A DNA stretch of 64,000 nt from positions 64,331,336-64,395,335 of the forward strand of contig CM035435.1 in the NCBI GenBank assembly GCA_020310875.1, given 5' to 3'. Source of the DNA: Ceratopteris richardii (lineage: Eukaryota; Streptophyta; Polypodiopsida; Polypodiales; Pteridaceae). The notes under the pieces were generated by a model. The model worked only from the letters and a program-made list of their open reading frames with translations. It searched no databases and was not told where the DNA came from. The position numbers and the translations under genes were made by a program. This document shows positions 23,922 to 36,600 of this stretch, in pieces. Positions within the stretch are counted from its first letter, which is position 1, and each line of letters opens with the position of its first letter.

Positions 23922-24809
23922 TTGTCACTGCAATGGGTGAAGAAGAAGCTCTATGGTCAAAGTAATCGTATGCCAACAACTATTGAAGAGAAGGCAAAAG
24001 GACCAAGCAGATCACAGAGAATAGAGGAGCGCAAGTGGGCTTCTACTCGCATAGTCAATATAGCCATGATGGTTGTGATTATGAAGCAAGTAATGAAGCC
24101 AATAATTGAAGATGAAGCACTTGTAGATTTGGCATGGAAGGAGGTTATGCAAGCCAATTTTCACAACTTAATGAAGAATGAAGCATGGGAGGTCATTAGC
24201 ACCAAGTGGATCTGGCAGGTGAAGCACATGATACAGGGGATCTTGGAATGCTATCAGGACACATTGATAGCACAAGGACGTTCACTCGTGAAGGGATTTT
24301 GTTATTCTTTTGCTCTAATGATCACTATTTGCAACATACTAATGGTAGCAGCTCCGCTAAAGTGGGAAGTTTTCATGTTACATGTCAAATCAGAACGTTT
24401 GAATGTTGCCCTCAAGGAGGAGGTACATATGTCTCATCCACCAAGGTTTGAGGCTCCACATTCAAAGAGCACAGTATACAAATTGAAGAAGGCATTCTAT
24501 TTGATGAAACAAGCCCTAAGATCATTGTACATGCAGATAGACATTGGGAGCTACATGAAGGTCTTTGGTAGTCTTATCTACTTATGGAGTACCATAAAAG
24601 ATATCAAGTTTCTAGTCAGACTTTTGAGAAGGCTTGGGAATAGACCTCATGGACATTCAAGAGTTGGCAAGCAGGTACACTTGAGAAGGATGGTGGACAT
24701 AGCATGCTATCCCATCAAGAAGAATGCAGCGAGTATCCTCACCAAAGTTCTTACAAAGGATCTACTTCAGATACATCTTCAAAGACTTGGCATTGGGCCA
24801 AGGAGATAG
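23922..24809 (+). pseudogene. Element D RT and RNase H remnants
   Basis: Contains the RT start (WKEVMQANFHNLMKNEAWEV), a piece of the YGLKQ region (LKKAFYLMKQALRSLYMQ) and the RNase H tail (NAASILTKVLTKDLLQIHLQ). The YVDD catalytic region and most of RNase H have been deleted. Confidence 0.75.
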
Positions 24810-24961
24810 TTCACCTTCGGGTGGACATTGAGGGGGGGTGTTAGACATGGTCAATGCTCCACCCTCATGGAAGACTTGGCATCATGCCAAGAAGGCAGTT
24901 CACCTTTGGGTGGACATTGAGGGGGGGTGTTAGATATGCTCAATGCCTCACCCTTATGTAG
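24784..24961 (+). repeat. 89-bp tandem duplication spanning the D polypurine tract and LTR start
   Basis: GACTTGGCAT... occurs at 24784 and 24873. Each copy holds a polypurine tract (24831-24838 and 24920-24927, GAGGGGGGG) followed by TGTTAGA and about 30 bp of LTR-like sequence. Only the second leads into a full LTR. Confidence 0.8.
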
Positions 24962-25830
24962 CACCACCATTGTTTGTAACACTCTATTTTGTAAGGCCCC
25001 CATTATGAGGAGAAGCCATGTGAGAGTGTTGGACATTGGTAGGTTCCTGACTTTGAGGTCAGATGAGATCTAGAGTAGACCGTAGATGGATAGTTAGGAA
25101 GGTTACTTCTAAGCCATTGGATTTGGGATTGATCCGATGTGAGGATCAACCTAAATCAAGGGCTAGAAACAAAAGTAGCTTTTTTAACTTAGGGAAGGGT
25201 CTAATTGATGTGGGCCATTGGATCTAGACTTGATGCTAAGTGTGGATTAAGCAAGATCAAGGGTTACAAACAAATGGTTGTTGATCCTACCTTTCTACCA
25301 TTGGATTTACCCCATAGATCAATGGTGGAGATTATTTTGGGCATGGATCAAGCTACCACGACCCTAGAACATGGGTAGGCCGACTTAGGCTTGGAGGACC
25401 ATATAAGGATGGTCCCCTCCCCATGTAGGATCATCAGTTTGTGTGTTTGGAACCATTAGGGTGTCCATCTTAGTACCCATTGTGTTGGCCTATAGCCCTT
25501 CACCTATCTTCTATCTAGATTACCATCTAAGCTCCATATAGGGAGTGCATGTGTGGATAGAACCATCTATATATTGTTTAGTGTTTGAGTTCCATTGTAT
25601 TAGAGTTATGAGTTTTGAGTTGAATTGAGTTGAGTTCATCTTCTATTCATCTTGAGTCCACTTTCCATTATAACCAAATCTCTTGTGTTATTCCCATGAG
25701 TAGTGATATCTCTCTTTCTATCTAACCTTGATCTTATATGTGTGTTGTGGTAACCTCCATGGCATTAGAGTTACACCACTAGCCCACCACTCAATCATTA
25801 TTTATTCATTTTATTTCCCTTTTTCTTACA
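24928..25830 (+). repeat. 3' LTR of element D
   Basis: TGTTAGATATGC...TTTCTTACA, 903 bp. It is followed by AACAC, then the host RT coding sequence resumes on the minus strand. Confidence 0.85.
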
Positions 25831-27126
25831 AACACGTGGTGCTTGCTTTAAACCATATAATGCCTTCTTTAACCTGCACACTTGGTTTTCATGTCCTTTC
25901 TGCACAAAGCCACGGGGCTCAAAAACATACACTTCTTCATGCAAGTCACCATTCAAAAATGTTGTTTTTATGTTCAACTGATGTACATTCCAACCATGAT
26001 GTGTTGCAAGTGCACAAATGCTTCGAACAGTAGTCATACGGCATGTAGGTGCAAAGGTCTCATCAAAATCAATGCCTCTTTCCTACGCATAACCCTTTGC
26101 AACAAGCCTAGCCTTATACCTATCCACTGTACCATCAGGTTTATGCTTCAGCTTGTATACCCACTTAGTGCCAATGACCTTCTTTCCAGGAGGCAAGTCA
26201 CATAAAGACCAAGTACCATTCTTCATTATAGCATCATATTCGGATTGCATAGCAGCCATCCAATTTTTTGAATTTTGTGCTTCATCAAACAAAACAGGCT
26301 CATTCTCATCACAGAGACTAGATGCAGCCATAGCATAGCAATCTAATGCAAAAGAGGCACTATGAGAGCCTGAATGAGTACGATATGACAGAGGTGTATC
26401 TAATTTGCTGTCACGCAGAGTCTGCACCAGCCATTTTGGCATAGTTCTTGCCTGCTCAATATCAGCTCTCTCATCAATAAGTGCATCATGTACATCTGCA
26501 TCAGAAATAGAATTATCTGCATCATCACATGAAACCTGCAAAGGTTGAGAAGGTACCTCATTAGGACCAGCACTAGACTGTCCACCTGTAAAAAGAGGCA
26601 TCAAAGTATCATACATGTCTTTGGAGCTAACAGATGTCTCCTTGGTACATGAAAGTAATGGCTGAATAGCATCTTCCACAAAAACAACATCACGGCTAAC
26701 CAGAATGCATTTAGTATGTGGATGATACAGACGATAGCCTTTACTTTCAGAACTGTACCCAACAAAAATACATTTTACTGCCTTATCATCCAATTTTCTA
26801 TGATATTGTTCAGGCACTAATGCATATGCCAAACAACCAAAAACACGCAGATGAGCAATAGATGGCTTGCGATCATGCCAAGCCTCATATGGAGTGATAG
26901 ACTCCAGCGCTTTAGTGGGACACCTATTAAGTACATATGCTCCACACATGACAGCCTCAAGCCAAAAACTATGTGGTAAAGCCTGACTCTTGACCATACA
27001 CCTCACCATCTCCATGAGTGACATGTTCTTCCGTTCAGCAACTCCATTCTGTTGAGGTGTATACGGCGCTGTACACTCGTGTTTTATCCCACGTTCATCC
27101 AGAAATGCATTAAAATCAGAAGACAT
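25831..27126 (-). pseudogene. Copia 1 integrase (second half) and N-terminal RT
   Basis: Reads the integrase end of the core (APYTPQQNGVAERKN, catalytic Glu in place), the C-terminal FGCLAYALVPEQYHRKLDDK segment, and RT from NGTWSLCDLPPGKKVIGTKW through LKKALYGLKQAPR, where element D was inserted. A frameshift separates integrase and RT near 26080. Comparison with copia 2 (48900-49260) shows that the zinc region and first half of the integrase core have been deleted here, just upstream of 27126. Confidence 0.85.
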
Positions 27127-27139
27127 ATATTCCCCCCTC

Positions 27140-28619
27140 GATCGAAATGGAGGGTGCCCATTTTACATGCTGAATCATTCACAGATCTTTCATAGTCTAT
27201 GAGCTTATACAGCCCACGACATGAAACGCCAGAAGCAATAATAACATCGCCATTTGACAGATCGTGAACTGTACATCTGTCATCAACAAATTTCACAACC
27301 AAGCCAATCTTGGCTAATGCAAAAACTGATAACAAATTCTTCTTGATCCCTGGCACAAATAAAGCAGCTGACAAGGTGAAAGAACTACCATCAGCAGTAG
27401 TCAGAATGATCTTACCAACTCCCATAACAGGATAAGAGGAGTTGTTGGCGCATGGGACAGTATTCCCTATAGGGGCAAGCTCGAGTGAAGAGAAGAAACT
27501 GCGCTGCGAGGTAATATGTTTGGTCGCCCCATTGTCAAAGTACCAAACATCTGAGTCCATTGCAAACATGCAATGCTCATGAGAAGATGGGTCAAAACTG
27601 CAAACAGTAGTAAATGCCCATTCTTCTTCCTGCACAAGATTAGCAGACTCTATTTTTGGTGTAGAGGCTGCAACAACCATTCCAGCCTCCTTTTTCTTTG
27701 CCTCTTTTGCAGCTAGTTTTGGACAGTTCTTTATTATATCATCATTCCCTTTACAATACTTGCAAAACAATTTCTGCTTTTTTGATTTCTTCTCATCTTT
27801 ATCCTGGTTCTTCGAATGTGCAGCATTTGCAGATTTCTGCTTACTAGTAGAAGAGCTCCATTTTCCTTTGCCCTTCTGACTAGCCAGGAAAGCTTGATCT
27901 ACAACACGCATAATGGACCTATTCTGCCTGGACTGATCTTCCTGCAACAGAACAGAGACTAACTCCTCAAATGATAAGGCATTAGGATTGCCTTTCATCA
28001 TCAATCGAAGAGTAGAAGCAAAACTCTGATATGAATCAGGAAGACCATTCAGAACGGTCTGCACAAGTGAGCTATCTGGTATAATCTCATCAGCAGAAAT
28101 CAAATGTTCTTTTAAGTCTTTGATCTTTGTTAGGAAAGTGTCCATAGAATCACCTTCATTCGTGTGCTCACTCTCCAACTGTTTTCGGAGGTAAGCAACA
28201 CGAGCCTCATTCCTAGCTTGGTACAATGTGGTAAGTGTATCCCAAGCATCCCTAGCTGTTCTACAAGAGCGAATATGAGGAATAATGGCACATTTGACAG
28301 ACAAAGCTATCAATGCATGTGCTTGGGCATCTCTGCCATCCCAACAAATCTACTCTGCAGTAGGTGTAGCAGAAACAGCAGCACGAATAGGAATCTACAC
28401 AATATCATCTTCGACACCATCTTCATGAGCTCTAGCACCTGTATTCGCAGTACCTGTTGTTACAAGTGTAACAGGACGTCTTTCAACACCCTGCACAATG
28501 TTCCACAATCCTTTTGCAACCAATACATGTCGCAACATATAAGCCCATAACGGGTAGTTGGTACCATCCAACTTGTCCTCAACAGCCAACATACGAAATA
28601 CATCACTGCTTTCAGCCAT
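27140..28619 (-). pseudogene. Copia 1 gag and protease
   Basis: The start is ATG at 28619 (MAESSDVFRMLAVEDKLDGT), typical of copia gag. A TAG at 28395 truncates it where copia 2 reads through. The gag core follows (AWDTLTTLYQARNEARVAYL). The zinc knuckle reads CKYCKGNDDIIKNC with Asp in place of the metal-binding His that copia 2 retains. The protease site reads FDNGATKHIT instead of DSGAT. Both changes are visible only by comparison with copia 2. Confidence 0.85.
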
Positions 28620-28960
28620 GGCCGATGACTAAAATACCTTGATGCAAAAAATTGATTGTATCTCAAAAAGTTGAACGAAACTGCCCAGACAAGTTCTGCT
28701 AGACCTGTAGGAGACTTTGAGATGCTTATATTAGCAAACAGAAACCGGTATGTACCCTTGGCACAAAATGATGAAAGAGCCTGCACAAGCGTTGCGATAG
28801 TGCGTTCAGAGGCCGAAACGAGCTCAGATCGCGATTTTGGCACCACAATGCGAAGCTGTTTTGATCTCAAAAACACCCTGAGTATGCTCACCAAATTTCG
28901 TGCGAATCTGAGACTGCAAACGGAGGAGTGTCGACGGCGCCCTAGAAGAAGCGACGACTT

Positions 28961-28972
28961 GCTCTAATACCA
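28961..28972 (-). other. Primer-binding site of copia 1
   Basis: Minus strand TGGTATTAGAGC, one mismatch from the initiator-Met site, two bases from the 5' LTR. Confidence 0.8.
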
Positions 28973-28974
28973 AT

Positions 28975-29205
28975 TGTTGGAGATAGACGTCTGTGGAAGC
29001 ACGCGAACAGCACAAGGAAGAAGAAGAAGCTTGGAGCACAAACACACAATACTGAATGTATTACTAGAGAATGTACAAAGATGAATAGCCCATTAGGGCA
29101 ATAGGCGTATATACAAGCCGGGGGAAAAAAACCTCCTAAAGAGGGAAAAAAGTGCCCCGGCGGTCCTAGAGGGTTCACACACATCACTACCTAAATATAT
29201 CAACA
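28975..29205 (-). repeat. LTR between copia 1 and copia 2
   Basis: 231 bp. It is the 5' LTR of copia 1. The two bases outside it (CT on the minus strand) also match the bases that precede a 3' LTR in this family, so it may be a shared LTR with copia 2 as the upstream unit. Confidence 0.75.
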
Positions 29206-29970
29206 AGAATGCCTTCTTTAACCTGCACACATAGTTTTCATGCCCTTTCTGCACAAATCCATGAGGTTGAAAAACATACACTTCTTCATGCAAGTCACCA
29301 TTTAGAAATGCAATTTTAATGTCCAATTGATGTACATTCCAACAATGATGGGCTGCAAGTGCACAAATGCTCAGAACAATAGTCATACGGCATGTAGGTG
29401 CAAAGGTCTCATCAAAATCAATGCCTCTTTCCTGTGCATAACCCTTTGCAACAAGCCTAGCCTTATACCTGTCAACTGTTCCATTAGGCTTATGCTTCAG
29501 CTTGTAAACCCACTTACTGCCAATGGCCTTCTTGCCAAGAGGCAAGTCACATAAAGACCAAGTACCATTCTTCATTATTGCATCATATTCAAATTGCATA
29601 ACAGCCATCGAATTTTCTGAACTTGTGCTTCATCAAACGAAACAGGCTCAGTCTCATCACAAAGACTAGATACAGCCATAGCATAGCAATGTGATGCAAA
29701 AGAGGCACTATGAGAGCATGATCAAGTACGATATGACATAGGTGCATCTAATTTGCTATCATGCGAGGTTTGCACCAGCCATTTTGGCATAGTTCTTGCC
29801 TTCTCAATATCAGCTCTCTCATCAATAAGTGCATCATGTAAATCTGCATCAGAAATGGAATGATCTTCACCATCACATGAAACCTGCAAAGGCTAAGAAG
29901 TTGCCTCATTAGGACTAGCACTAGACTCTCCACATGTAAAAAGAGGTAGCAAAGTAGCATACATGTCTTT
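29206..29970 (-). pseudogene. Copia 2 integrase-RT linker and N-terminal RT (distal part)
   Basis: 29206-29608 reads RT from NGTWSLCDLPLGKKAIGSKW to YVCRLKKA, then runs straight into LTR sequence. All RT and RNase H beyond that point is missing. 29609-29970 is the acidic linker between integrase and RT, with frameshifts. It continues at 48344 on the other side of element E. Confidence 0.8.
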
Positions 29971-30098
29971 GGAGCTGTAGAGATCGGAAACTCTCAGATG
30001 CCTCGGGATGAAGCTTCAGGAAGTGTTCAAGTGCTCCTTTCCATTACATGGACATATCTGAGTTCTGAGCAGTCGTTGCTTTCATCTTTTCTTTTGTT

Positions 30099-31082
<984 letters not shown>

Positions 31083-31083
31083 C

Positions 31084-32497
31084 CTCTCTACCCGCCCCCC
31101 TCCGCCTAGCTCCGCCCCACCCCCTCCGCTTAGCTCCGCCCCCGCCCTCCTCTCCTTCCGCCATCCGCAGCCCCCCCCACCTAACTACCCGCCCCCCTCC
31201 GCCTAGCTCCGCCCCACCCCCTCCGCTTAGCTCCGCCCCCGCCCTCCTCTCCTTCCGCCATCCGCAGCCACCCCCCACCTAACTACCCGCCCCCCTCCGC
31301 CTAGCTCCGCCCCACCCCCTCCGCTTAGCTCCGCCCCCGCCCTCCTCTCCTTCCGCCATCCGCAGCCCCCCCCCACCTAACTACCCGCCCCCCTCCGCCT
31401 AGCTCCGCCCCACCCCCTCCGCTTAGCTCCGCCCCCGCCCTCCTCTCCTTCCGCCATCCGCAGCCCCCCCCCACCTAACTACCCGCCCCCCTCCGCCTAG
31501 CTCCGCCCCACCCCCTCCGCTTAGCTCCACCCCCGCCCTCCTCTCCTTCCGGCATCCGCAGCCCCCCTCCCCACCTAACTACCCGCCCCCCTCCGCCTAG
31601 CTCCGCCCCACCCCCTCCGCTTAGCTCTGCCCCCGCCCTCCTCTCCTTCCGCCATCCGCAGCCCCCCCCCACCTAACTACCCGCCCCCCTCCGCCTAGCT
31701 CCGCCCCACCCCCTCCGCTTAGCTCCGCCCCCGCCCTCCTCTCCTTCCACCATCCGCAGCCCCCCCCCACCTAACTACCCGCCCCCCTCCGCCTAGCTCC
31801 GCCCCACCGCCTCCGCTTAGCTCCGCCCCCGCCCTCCTCTCCTTCCGCCATCCGCAGCCCCCCCACCTAACTACCCGCCCCCCTCTGCCTAGCTCCGCCC
31901 CACCCCCTCCGCTTAGCTCCGCCCCCGCCCTCCTCTCCTTCCGCCATCCGCAGCCCCCCCCCACCTAACTACCCGCCCCCCTCCGCCTAGCTCCGCCCCA
32001 CCCCCTCCCCTTAGCTCCGCCCCCGCCCTCCTCTCCTTCCGCCATCCGCAGCCCCCCCCCCACCTAACTACCCGCCCCCCTCCGCCTAGCTCCGCCCCAC
32101 CCCCTCCGCTTAGCTCCGCCCCCGCCCTGCTCTCCTTCTGCCATCCGCAGCCCCCCCCCACCTAACTACCCGCCCCCCTCCGCCTAGCTCCGCCCCACCC
32201 CCTCCGCTTAGCTCCACCCCCGCCCTCCTCTCCTTCCGCCATCCGCAGCCCCCCCCCCACCTAACTACCCGCCCCCCTCCGCCTGGCTCCGCCCCACCCC
32301 CTCCGCTTAGCTCCGCCCCCACCCTCCTCTCCTTCCGCCACCCGCAGCCCCCCCCACCTAACTACCCGCCCCCCTCCGCCTAGCTCCGCCCCACCCCCTC
32401 CGCTTAGCTCCGCCCCCGCCCTCCTCTCCTTCCGCCATCCGCAGCCCCCCCCCACCTAACTACCCGCCCCCCTCCGCCTAGCTCCACCCCACCCCCT
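31084..32497 (+). repeat. 98-bp C-rich minisatellite in 5' LTR of E
   Basis: About 14 tandem units with a 98-bp period, marked by CACCTAACTACCCGCC at 31179, 31277, 31375, 31473 and so on. Units differ by a few substitutions and by the length of the C run. The G-rich complement has many G4 to G8 runs and could form quadruplexes. Confidence 0.95.
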
Positions 32498-32715
32498 CAC
32501 ACCCACACATACAGACACACAATCACATACACCCATGCACACACACACACACTTGCACATACATACCCATCCCCACACACATACATCAGTACATATACAC
32601 ACACCCACACATTGGCACATTCTTACTCACATACACACTCACACCTCCGCACATGCACACACCCCCACACCCTCACACATGCAATACACACACACCCACA
32701 CACACCTCCACCCCC
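32498..32715 (+). repeat. CA-rich block in 5' LTR of E
   Basis: Irregular CACACA/CACATAC sequence immediately after the minisatellite. The same order occurs in the 3' LTR. Confidence 0.9.
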
Positions 32716-32759
32716 TCAGATTCCACAAGCCTACCCCTGGCCGGGTCTCGGCCTCTGGG

Positions 32760-33000
32760 AACTACGTTGCGATCAATAACAGTGGACATGAAGATGCTTG
32801 CAGTAGGAGCTACTGACACGAACATCAGAAGTTTGGAAGGCCTGGCAATGTCTGAATTTGAAGGACCTATCACTAGTTTGAGCATGGATGACTCAAGAAT
32901 TTGCAATGGATCCGGGGACATGACGGTGAAAATGTGGGATCGTGCTAGCCTTACAGAACAGGTCTTTTCTTTGGAGTACAAGGGCTTACTAGAATTGAGG
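32760..33000 (+). pseudogene. WD40-repeat gene fragment captured in LTR
   Basis: One frame reads MLAVGATDTNIRSL, then FEGPITSLSMDDSR and CNGSGDMTVKMWDRASL. The second part is a near-complete WD40 blade, with GP.TSL, a turn Asp, SGD-TV and the terminal WD dipeptide. The first part looks like the end of the preceding blade. The frame has no start codon context of its own and ends at a TGA near 33040. The fragment is absent from the 3' LTR. Plant F-box/WD40 proteins carry similar text, but I cannot name the parent gene. It is a fragment of a host gene, not a functional gene. Confidence 0.7.
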
Positions 33001-33576
33001 CTACCCCGCCTGTCATCCCAATTTCTTGAACTACATAATTGAAGGGCTTCAAATTGCAAAGTAATAAGGTGAAAGGTAATTGTTAAAAAATGGGGCTTCC
33101 ACCAACCATTCAAGGCGACTATAGTGTAAGAGAGTAGCTTGGATTTATTTTCCTTTCTGCGAGTCAGTGTGTTGATTAATCCCTATTCTCTTGAGAAATT
33201 CTACCGTTTGTATTGTTCTGAGTTAGACTGCATGTAATTAGCCCCTTAAGCTGATGAGAAGATTCTGAGCATTGAGCTTATTTATTTCTAGGATGGCATG
33301 TTAGCCTTCTAAGCCTGCACTTTTGAGCATTTGACCAACCTTGTAATCATCTCAATCAAATCAAGAAGTGATTAGTCTTCCTTGGTCATTTGTTGTCCAT
33401 ATTTTCTGAAGCATTTACCATTCTGTACAATTCTTGTTGTCTGCCTGCTCACAGAAATGTTAAAGGGTATACTTCCCTAAAGAGAACCCCCCTTGAGTAG
33501 GTGACGTACTGGACGTGTTTAATCTTCATTCTCTACCTTTGTTAAAAGCGGATATCCCAGTACCTCCTCTACAGTT

Positions 33577-33595
33577 TGGCACGCCCGGTGGGACC
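33577..33595 (+). other. Primer-binding site of element E
   Basis: TGGCACGCCCGGTGGGACC, three bases after the LTR end. Clearly a tRNA 3'-end complement (TGG start), but I do not assign the tRNA; it is neither the Met nor the Asp type used by the other elements. Confidence 0.7.
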
Positions 33596-33646
33596 TTTGC
33601 ATTTCTGTGAGAAGTGTTTTGCCCTATTGCAATTGCGAATAGGTAC

Positions 33647-36600
33647 ATGACCCATACACGAGAAGATAGGGAATCTCTTCGTGTTCGAAGGAGCCTTAAC
33701 AAGTTAGCAATAACCACGGCTAGTGAGTCTACCTCCCCTCTGCCTTCCCTAAATTTGTCCATTGACTTGGGTGCGACACCATTGTCAAAAGAAGGGTATA
33801 GGAGAACTCTAGATTTCTCCTCAGATACGTCAGAAGAGACACCGGTCCAAATGGAGGATCTTTCTCATTTGCTCTCCAGGCTCAACATCAAGTTCCCTAC
33901 CTTCAAGGGACATGCTTATGAAGATGCTGATGATCATGTGAGGAGATTTATCTCTTTATGCCGTGGACGTGGTCTGCAGAATAGAGAAGATGCAATGTTG
34001 GCACTTTTTCCATCCACATTGGAGGGTCTTGCAGATAAATGGTTTAGTCAATATGCAGATGGCCATTTCACTACTTGGGAGGCTCTGAAGACGGCTTTCT
34101 CACAAACATTCAGACCAAGTGATTCTTCGGAAAGAGCTTTAGATCAGCTAGAGAATTTGAAGCTAAGGCCAGGTGAATCTTTTCATGAACTTCACACTAG
34201 AACAAAAGCACTTGTTGCACGTCTGCCACATGCTCCAGGTGACTTTTTGGTTAAAAAATGGATTGAGAAAGCTCTGCCCAGGTCATCTCAGCAGAAGCTT
34301 CGTGAATCTCTTAGATTGGATGCGACCCTCAATGATTTTGTTGCAGCGGCATCACGCATTGAAGAAGCAAGGCAACATTTCGAAGGGGATACACAACCAA
34401 AGTACGCTGCAGACATGGATCCTATTGAGCAACTGAGGAGGGAATTGGAAGCATTGAAGACGCAGCAAAATCAACAAGAAGAGAAGGTCTTGCCACCACT
34501 GCGTCGCACTGATGATGAAGTAGCTCAACTTCGCCGAGAGTTAGAAGATTTGAAGACCACTCAGGAGATAAGGAGGCAAATTTGGTGTACAATCTGTAAC
34601 AACAATGGACACTCCAATGCTAATTGCCCTATTAAGGTAAGCTGTCAATTTTGTGGGAAGGATGGGCATGAAGCCAGAGATTGCTACTACCTCAAGGGCA
34701 CACAGCAGAGAGGTAACCCTCAAACTGTGGATTCATACTATGCTAGTACTTCGAATACACCTAACAGAGAGGAGAATAGGCCTGCAAAGCCTAGATATAA
34801 TAGACCCTTGATGTGCTATCGTTGTGGTGAGTACGGTCACATGCAAAATAGATGTTCCCTCCCAGAAGATGCACCTCCTTGTCAACATTGTCCAGAGGCC
34901 AAAGATCATTATACCAAAGATTGCCCAAGAGGTCGTCCTGCTCCAATTCATATGATTGCCGTCTCTCCACATGAAGAAGGAAAAAACACTCAGACTTATG
35001 CTGTTTCATCCTCTGCAATGCCCATGATGACTAGAGCTAGGCAAGCAGCTACAACCCAGAGAGATGAACAACAAGGATTTCAGGATAAAGAGGAAGAAAA
35101 GGAGTCTGGATGGAAGGACCAAGCACAAATTGAAGGAGCTTATAATAAGATGACTACTTCTCTAAAGGGCCAACCAACAAGTCTGCAAGAAAACACTCAG
35201 GAGGTAAACATTGAACAGATCTTGAAAGGTATTCATCACAAGGTTAGTCTATATGAACTTATAAGGATGGATTCAAAAATAAGAAGTGACTTACTGAAGA
35301 TTATACACTCTGCTCACTTGGTCCAATCACCTAGTATAGATGGTTTCATGGTTGATTTTCCCCCTGCACCCTTAGCAGACTACCTAAGCTCAAGATTATC
35401 TGTTTGTATAAAGGATGAAACTCTCACAGGTGTGATCATAGATGGAGGTTCTGGTATCAATTTAATGCCAGATTTTACAATGAAGAAGTTGAAATTGAGC
35501 CCCACCAAGTTGGCACCATTCACGGTTACATTAGCAGATCAACATCGGGTTGCGCCACTGGGCATTATTGAAAAGGTAGTGATGGTAGTACAGGGCTGCC
35601 ATTTTGTTCTAGATTTTGTTGTTATTGCACTTCCACAGGAGACTTCTTACCCTCTACTCCTGGGGAGACCTTGGCTGAGACAAGCAAAAGCTTTGCAAGA
35701 TTGGGGAAAAAATAAACTATGGATTTCAACAAATACCAATAGCCAACTGCAACTACATTTGGAAGAAGGATTCGACTCAGGAAAAACTATTGGATATACT
35801 GTGGACACTCAGGTAATGCCCTCTCTACCCCAAGAAGATGATACATTGTTAAATTGGATGATGGGAAGTGCAGAGTGTTGCACAGTGGAGATCAATGAAA
35901 TTGAGGAAGAAGTTGCAGATAAGGAAATTACAGAAAAGGGCAATGAAGACCACAAGGTGTTGGAGAATGAGCAACTGAAGGAAAATACAATCTTTGAAGA
36001 GGCTACCAATATAAAAGTATCAGAGAGGGAAAATTATGAACCTAAGAGCAGAGAAGATCTCCCTTTTGCAGATATACCTCAAGGTTGGATGAAAGAACAT
36101 GTTGCAAAATATAAATTAAAATCCACTCCTGCATATAGTGGAGATGATTTCTCAAGCAAGACCAATTCTGAAACATTGGTTCAAGAAGTAAATTTAGGGG
36201 ATGAAGAGAACCCTCAAATAGTTCACTTGGCATCCTGGTTGTGGCATTATCCTCCTTTGCTACAAAAGGTAACTTCCTTGCTTTTTACTTACAAAAGTGT
36301 CTTCGCATGGTCCTACAAAGATCTAACAGGAATACCAGAAGAGCTTGGATTACATCGGATACCCTTGGTTGAGGGAGCTGCATCTGTAAGAAGTAGGCCA
36401 TATCGACTCAATCCAAAGTATGCAGAGGCGGTAAAAGCAGAGATTACAAAACTAGAGGAAGCAGGTATAATTGTGCCAGTAGAACATTCCATATGGCTTT
36501 CTTCTATGGTTATTGTGCCCAAGAAAAATAGCGGAAAAATAAGAGTATGTGTTGATTTCCGTGCTTTGAATAAAGTGACTGTTCAAGATGGATTTCCTCA

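Larger units (their letters stand above)
20802..25830 (+). mobile_element. Element D: copia LTR retrotransposon nested in copia 1
   Basis: LTRs at 20802-21707 (906 bp) and 24928-25830 (903 bp) differ by roughly 2 percent, mostly transitions. The 5' LTR starts TATTAG where the 3' copy starts TGTTAG. Flanks AGCAC and AACAC are a 5-bp target duplication with one mismatch. It sits between the codons for GLKQAPR and AWYEKI of the host RT. The internal region is only 3.2 kb, with RT and RNase H largely deleted, so D is non-autonomous. Confidence 0.88.
19423..29205 (-). mobile_element. Copia element 1 (minus strand), interrupted by element D
   Basis: LTRs of 233 bp (19423-19655) and 231 bp (28975-29205), TGTTGATATATT...CCAACA on the minus strand, differ at roughly a dozen positions. 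The order on the minus strand is gag, protease, integrase, RT, RNase H, as in Ty1/copia. Element D splits the RT. The flanking bases (CAACA left, AGAAT right) do not match, so no target duplication supports a simple insertion. Confidence 0.85.

Noticed and set aside
31475-32455. Gly/Arg-rich minus-strand frames repeating every 98 bp
   Set aside because: They are the minisatellite read in one frame.
32760-33042. Functional WD40 host gene
   Set aside because: Only about one and a half blades, no promoter or start, and located inside an LTR.
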